The position numbers were made by a program, and so were the translations under genes. From Armatimonadota bacterium (GTDB lineage: Bacteria > Bacillota > Desulfotomaculia > Desulfotomaculales > Nap2-2B), in contig JAIMBK010000001.1 in NCBI GenBank assembly GCA_023511535.1, forward strand, positions 45,493 to 109,492: 64,000 bases of DNA, in the 5' to 3' direction. This document shows positions 60,378 through 64,000 of the stretch, in pieces (within the stretch, counting starts at the first letter, position 1; every line of letters begins with the position of its first letter). The notes under the pieces are model-generated. The model saw only the letters and a program-made list of their open reading frames with translations. It ran no database searches and was not told the origin of the DNA.

Positions 60378-60809
60378 TCACTGTCCCCCTTTAAACCAGC
60401 CTATCCGGGCCTCCGGAACAGAATCGATCCCGGCGGAATACGGTTTGAGGTCCAGCAGCGGGCTTTTGTCCAGGGCATCACACCCCCGCACGTGCAGGCA
60501 GTTTCCTTCTCTTTTCAACAGCTCCACGACGCTAAAGGCAATGGGGTTGGGGCGGGAGGGGGAGCGGCAGGCAAAAACCCCGCGGATTTCCGGCCCGTGA
60601 GGAGTGCGGGTCTGCAACCGCTCCCGGTCCGCCCGGTCGCACCAGTAAAGGACGATCAGGTGGCTGGCCTGCTCCACGTCTTTCAGCCCGGCCGCAAATT
60701 CGGGAAAAATTTCGACTACCGCCGTTTCCCGCGTATGCCGCCCCTGGTGAGGAGCCTCCCCGGGAATTTGAAACGGGGAGTGAATGATGCCGATCGCTTT
60801 CAGTTCCAT
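60378..60809 (-). CDS. trmO: tRNA (N6-threonylcarbamoyladenosine37-N6)-methyltransferase TrmO family
   Basis: This 143-residue TsaA/TrmO family protein methylates t6A at position 37 of certain tRNAs with SAM. IGIIHSPFQIPGEAPHQGR, LIVLYWCDRADRERLQT, RGVFACRSPSRPNPIAFSVVELL and DALDKSPLLDLKPYSAGID are the family pattern. Bacterial homologues in metal-related operons may have other roles. It lies 69 bp after the ABC ATPase gene on the same strand and could be cotranscribed. The ATG at 60809 follows AAGGAA. Confidence 0.88.
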   Translation of the reverse strand: MELKAIGIIHSPFQIPGEAPHQGRHTRETAVVEIFPEFAAGLKDVEQASHLIVLYWCDRADRERLQTRTPHGPEIRGVFACRSPSRPNPIAFSVVELLKREGNCLHVRGCDALDKSPLLDLKPYSAGIDSVPEARIGWFKGGQ

Positions 60810-60878
60810 AACATTTTCCTTTCTGAACGACAATTTCCTGAAAGTGAAAAATATTTTCCGCTTAAATTTTATCGACGA

Positions 60879-61631
60879 TCACAACGGTACGACCACAGGA
60901 ATATTGCCTAATTTTTCCACGGTCACCGGCACCCCGTAAACGCCGGCAATATTTTCCGGAGTCATGATTTCCAATCCGCCGCAGGCAAAGATCGTCCTGT
61001 TTTTTAAAAGCAGGAATTTATCGGCGAAGCGCAGCGCCAGGTTGAGGTCGTGCATAACCACCACCGCCGCAATGTTCTGCTCCCTGACCACGTTTTTCAC
61101 GGTTTGCAAAACTTCTAATTGATTCTTTAAATCCAGGTTGCTGGTGGGCTCGTCGAGCAAAAGAATCCGCGGTTCCTGGGCCAGCGCCCGGGCAACGACC
61201 ACTTTTTGCAACTCGCCGCCGCTCAATTCGTCCAGATAACACAAAGATAATTTTTCCAGGTTGAGGATTCTTAAAATCCGCCGGACAATTTCGTGATCCC
61301 GGGCGGTGGCGTCCCACTTGATGTGGGGTTTGCGACCCAAAAGCACGGCGTCAAAAACGGTAAACCGCGCGCTCTCACTGCGCTGCGCCACGTACCCGAT
61401 CCTTTTGGCCACTTCCAGCCGGCTTAAAGCCAAAATGTCTGTTTTTTCCACCAGGATGGCGCCCGCCTGGGGCTTTAAGATTTTGTTCAGGCACTTTAAA
61501 AGGGTGGTTTTGCCGGCACCGTTGTTACCGAGAACGGCAAACAACTCTCCTCTTTCCACGGCAAACCGGATCTTTTTTAAGACCGCCCGGCTCCGGTAAC
61601 TGAAGCTTAATCCGTCTACCGTTAAATTCAT
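60879..61631 (-). CDS. ABC transporter ATPase, FecE/BtuD type
   Basis: This 250-residue ATPase has NNGAGKTTLLKCLN (Walker A), RIGYVAQRSESARFTVFDAVLLG, DELSGGELQKVVVARALAQE and ILLLDEPTSNLD. It energises the BtuC-like permease and overlaps that gene by 4 bp (ATGA). A longer open frame continues far upstream, but that part is the wrong frame of the permease gene. Substrate: iron-siderophore, haem or corrinoid type. Confidence 0.92.
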   Translation of the reverse strand: MNLTVDGLSFSYRSRAVLKKIRFAVERGELFAVLGNNGAGKTTLLKCLNKILKPQAGAILVEKTDILALSRLEVAKRIGYVAQRSESARFTVFDAVLLGRKPHIKWDATARDHEIVRRILRILNLEKLSLCYLDELSGGELQKVVVARALAQEPRILLLDEPTSNLDLKNQLEVLQTVKNVVREQNIAAVVVMHDLNLALRFADKFLLLKNRTIFACGGLEIMTPENIAGVYGVPVTVEKLGNIPVVVPL

Positions 61632-62701
61632 CTTTTCCCCACTCCCCTGGAGAGAAGATAAAGGAATAAAGGCGCGCCCATAAACGCGGTCACCGCCCCC
61701 ACCGGCAGCACCACCGGAGCTATCACGGTCCGGGCCAGGGTATCGGAAGCAAGCAGCAAAAGCCCACCCATCACGCTGGCCCCCGGAATCAAAAAGCGGT
61801 GGTCGCCGCCGAGCAACCGGCGCATCAGATGCGGTCCCACCAGGCCGATAAAGCCGATAATCCCCAGAAAAGAAACCACCACGGCGGTAACCAGGGAAGC
61901 CAGCAGCATGCCGGTCAGCCGGACTTTTTCCACCTCCACCCCCAGCCCCTTGGCCGTTTCCTCCCCGCTGTCCAGGGCGTTGTAATTCCACCGGTTGGCC
62001 AGGAAGTAAAGCAGCGCTGCGCCGGTTACGGCGGCCATGACCGTCAGCTCGCGCCAGGAAGCCCGGCCGATGTCGCCGAAGGTCCAGAAGACAACGGCGG
62101 CCACCTGGACGTCTTCGGCGAAATACTGGAGGATCACTGTGGCGGCCGAAAAAAGAGAGCCCAGCGCCACCCCCGCCAGGACCATCGCCTCCGGGGTCAC
62201 CCCTTTCAGCCGGGCCAGGGAGAGGACGACCAGGGTCGTCGCCATCGCCCCCAGAAAGGCAGCTCCGCTGACCAGGTAAGGGTTGTTGATGATCACCGCG
62301 TCGGCGCTGGTGCTCCCGGTGCTCCCCGCACCCAGGGCGATGATGGCCACGGCGGCGCCGAAGGCGGCACCCTGGGAAATGCCCAGGGTAAAGGGGGAGG
62401 CCAGGGGGTTGCGCAAAATGTTTTGCATCACGCAACCCGCCACGGAAAGGCCCACCCCGGCAGTGATCGCCGCCAGGATGCGGGGGAGCCGGATGTTCCA
62501 GATAATAATACTTAAACGTTCCTTTTCCTGGCCCAGCAATGTCAGCAGCACCTGCGCCGGCGATGTTTGCGCCGACCCGGCGTTGATGGCGTAGATACCC
62601 AGCAAGACGGTGAGAAGGATCAGCAGGCAAATGATGAAAATTTTTCTTTGGGTGTACTGCAGATAACTTTCCGGGATGTTTTCCATTGCTGCCGGCCGCA
62701 T
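61628..62701 (-). CDS. FecCD/BtuC-type ABC permease
   Basis: This 357-residue permease has about ten helices. NIRLPRILAAITAGVGLSVAGCVMQNILRNPLASPFTLGISQGAAFGA (near 70-120) is the FecCD signature region, and GIIGFIGLVGPHLMRRLLGGDHR near 275-297 is the coupling loop. It follows the binding-protein gene by 22 bp. Confidence 0.93.
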   Translation of the reverse strand: MRPAAMENIPESYLQYTQRKIFIICLLILLTVLLGIYAINAGSAQTSPAQVLLTLLGQEKERLSIIIWNIRLPRILAAITAGVGLSVAGCVMQNILRNPLASPFTLGISQGAAFGAAVAIIALGAGSTGSTSADAVIINNPYLVSGAAFLGAMATTLVVLSLARLKGVTPEAMVLAGVALGSLFSAATVILQYFAEDVQVAAVVFWTFGDIGRASWRELTVMAAVTGAALLYFLANRWNYNALDSGEETAKGLGVEVEKVRLTGMLLASLVTAVVVSFLGIIGFIGLVGPHLMRRLLGGDHRFLIPGASVMGGLLLLASDTLARTVIAPVVLPVGAVTAFMGAPLFLYLLSRGVGKR

Positions 62702-62723
62702 ATTTTTTCTATCTCCTTAAGGA

Positions 62724-63848
62724 TTACTTACCAGCAATATCCAGCTTTTTAAATCCACCGTAATATTTTGCAATCTGGTCATATACAGGTTTGCCTAAAA
62801 GGAACCGGTAAATCTCATCGATCTTTTGAACCGGGTCAATGTCTTTAAATTGCTCGGGGAAAATCACTTTTCCGGCGTAATAGGCGTCGGCAATGGCGGT
62901 GCCGATGTTCGTGTGATAGTAATTATAAGGAATCTGGCCGTAAACCTGCCCGTTTTTCACGGCCTGCAGGGACTGGTATAATTGCGGGTTTTTCTTGTAA
63001 TCCTCCTGCACCAGGGAAAGGCCCGCCTCATCGATAAAAATAATGTCTGGATCCCAAATGAGAAGTTTTTCCTTGTCAATCATTACGCTTCCTTTTTGGC
63101 CTGTCTCGTCAACCACATTATATGCATTAATAAGAACAAAGGGCGGGTATTGGGCCTGGGTGCTCTCGATGCCATGGCATCCAGCCATCCCCAAGGCACC
63201 CACGTAAACTTTCAGCTTTTTATCCGCCGGGATGTCCTTTGTCCTCATGTTTAAGTCCTGCATCCAGTTATTCAGGTAAGCAACCACTTTCTGCGCTCTT
63301 TTTTCGTTGCCGACAATTTTACCGGCCAGCACCAGCGATTGATAAAAGTCCTGGCTTAAGATGCCCTGCGGTCCATAACTCAACACAACCACCGGAATAT
63401 TCGTTTTGGCTTGAAGTTCATCCGCCTGAGCTCTGTCCACCAGGGAGGCGACAAAAATCACATCTGGTTTAACAGTGACCAGCTTTTCCGCATCCGGGGT
63501 GGACCTGGGCCCGCCCTGGCCAATGGAGGGCAAATCTTTTAATTCGGGATGGGCCAAAATATACGGCCGGCCTTCGGGTTCCCACTGTTTTTCCACGTCT
63601 TCCACCCCCACCACCTTATCCGCGCCGTTCACGTAGCAAACCAGCCGCAGGGCGCCGGGGCCGATGGCCACCACCTTATTTGCCGGAACGGGAACTTCCA
63701 CCTGCCGGCCGGCCAGGTCGGTGACAACGGCTTTCGGCGGCGCCGCCGTATCCTGCCCGGGCGTTTTCGCGCCGCACCCGCTTAAGACAACCAGGGTCAT
63801 TAATAATCCGATCAGCAGAAAACCTGCCTTCAGCGCTTTTGTCCGCAT
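62724..63848 (-). CDS. Iron/corrinoid-type ABC binding lipoprotein (BtuF/FepB family)
   Basis: This 374-residue periplasmic-binding protein of the TroA-like fold has a lipobox LVVLSGCGAK (cysteine at about residue 25). TDLAGRQVEVPVPANKVVAI opens the mature domain. DLPSIGQGGPRSTPDAEKLVTVKPDVIFVA and LLIWDPDIIFIDEAG are the two lobe landmarks. It is longer than BtuF and resembles chelate-binding proteins of anaerobes. The upstream sequence has a fragment resembling part of a cobalamin riboswitch, a weak hint of a corrinoid ligand. Confidence 0.9.
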   Translation of the reverse strand: MRTKALKAGFLLIGLLMTLVVLSGCGAKTPGQDTAAPPKAVVTDLAGRQVEVPVPANKVVAIGPGALRLVCYVNGADKVVGVEDVEKQWEPEGRPYILAHPELKDLPSIGQGGPRSTPDAEKLVTVKPDVIFVASLVDRAQADELQAKTNIPVVVLSYGPQGILSQDFYQSLVLAGKIVGNEKRAQKVVAYLNNWMQDLNMRTKDIPADKKLKVYVGALGMAGCHGIESTQAQYPPFVLINAYNVVDETGQKGSVMIDKEKLLIWDPDIIFIDEAGLSLVQEDYKKNPQLYQSLQAVKNGQVYGQIPYNYYHTNIGTAIADAYYAGKVIFPEQFKDIDPVQKIDEIYRFLLGKPVYDQIAKYYGGFKKLDIAGK

Positions 63849-64000
63849 TTCTTTCTCCTCCCCTTTTGAATGTACTGGATATCGCCAATACCTGCCCCTT
63901 TCACCGGAATCTCTGTTCCCTTAAAAACGCCGCCTCCGGCGCAGATCCCTCCGGGCGGGATAACTCCTACCCGTTTTTGCCGGTAAAAGCAGGGGCTTCG

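Noticed and set aside
60879-62630. A single 583-residue minus-strand frame that looks like a permease-ATPase fusion
   Set aside because: Its first 330 residues are the wrong frame of the FecCD permease gene (low complexity, Gly/Arg/Pro rich). The ATPase starts at 61631 with an ATGA overlap.
1-64000. CRISPR array, tRNA or rRNA genes, insertion sequences, prophage
   Set aside because: I found no regularly spaced identical repeats, cloverleaf with CCA end, rRNA signature, transposase or phage gene on either strand.

Overview
The window reads as a chromosomal segment of an anaerobic, spore-forming Firmicute of the Desulfotomaculum/Pelotomaculum/Moorella kind (inference). The reasons are strong AGGAGG ribosome sites, near-consensus sigma-A promoters, four promoters of the sigma-H pattern, a sepF/yggT/proC/yggS division cluster, a 2-hydroxyacyl-CoA dehydratase-type activase, TrpB2, an ADP-forming acyl-CoA synthetase, a FmdE-like protein and many acyl-CoA enzymes. 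I see no phage, insertion sequence, CRISPR array, rRNA or tRNA.

Layout. 1-633 is the 3' end of ileS. 896-6312 (minus strand) is yggS-sepF-proC-yggT-activase-MNT/HEPN-DUF167-DUF4405-SDR. Next come trpB2 (minus), otsA (plus), a low-complexity array, an HMG-CoA-lyase-like gene (minus), a lone carB (plus), a UPF0175/PIN pair and purC (minus). 16870-23501 is a FmdE-like protein with a peptide/metallophore-type ABC transporter, preceded by a 720-bp leader region with two related hairpins. 24222-26232 holds an O-methyltransferase and the wreck of a cobN-like gene. 26247-43650 is a long minus-strand acyl-CoA region: DUF362, CoA-transferase, TAXI-TRAP transporter, two acyl-CoA dehydrogenases, IclR regulator, two enoyl-CoA hydratases, 3-hydroxyacyl-CoA dehydrogenase, SCP-x thiolase, an HMG-CoA-synthase-like/DUF35 fusion and a methylcrotonyl-type carboxyltransferase. 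43995-47163 (plus) encodes an ADP-forming acyl-CoA synthetase and its DRTGG partner. 47369-50484 (minus) is an unusual operon: DUF2889, DUF2889-PHP and a DUF169-CoaE fusion. 50572-54093 is a molybdate/tungstate-type ABC transporter (ATPase frameshifted) with a DUF364 protein. The last 10 kb holds an isochorismatase, ferredoxin, radical SAM protein, a zinc/manganese-type ABC transporter with a methyltransferase, TrmO and a BtuFCD-like transporter.

How the genes work together (inference). The TRAP transporter, CoA-transferase and ADP-forming synthetase would import and activate a carboxylic acid, and the dehydrogenases, hydratases and thiolase would oxidise it. The carboxyltransferase, AUH-like hydratase and HMG-CoA-lyase-like enzyme match consecutive steps of isovalerate/leucine breakdown, and the first and last share a nearly identical promoter although 32 kb apart. 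Metal supply is the second theme: three metal- or metallophore-type transporters plus the FmdE-linked one.

The most unusual material is not protein coding. There is a dispersed repeat of about 100 bp, in four copies, each ending in the ribosome-binding site of the gene that follows and carrying a GAAC-N4-GTTC palindrome. There is also a four-copy hairpin RNA family with compensatory stem changes, two copies of which are driven by sigma-H-type promoters.
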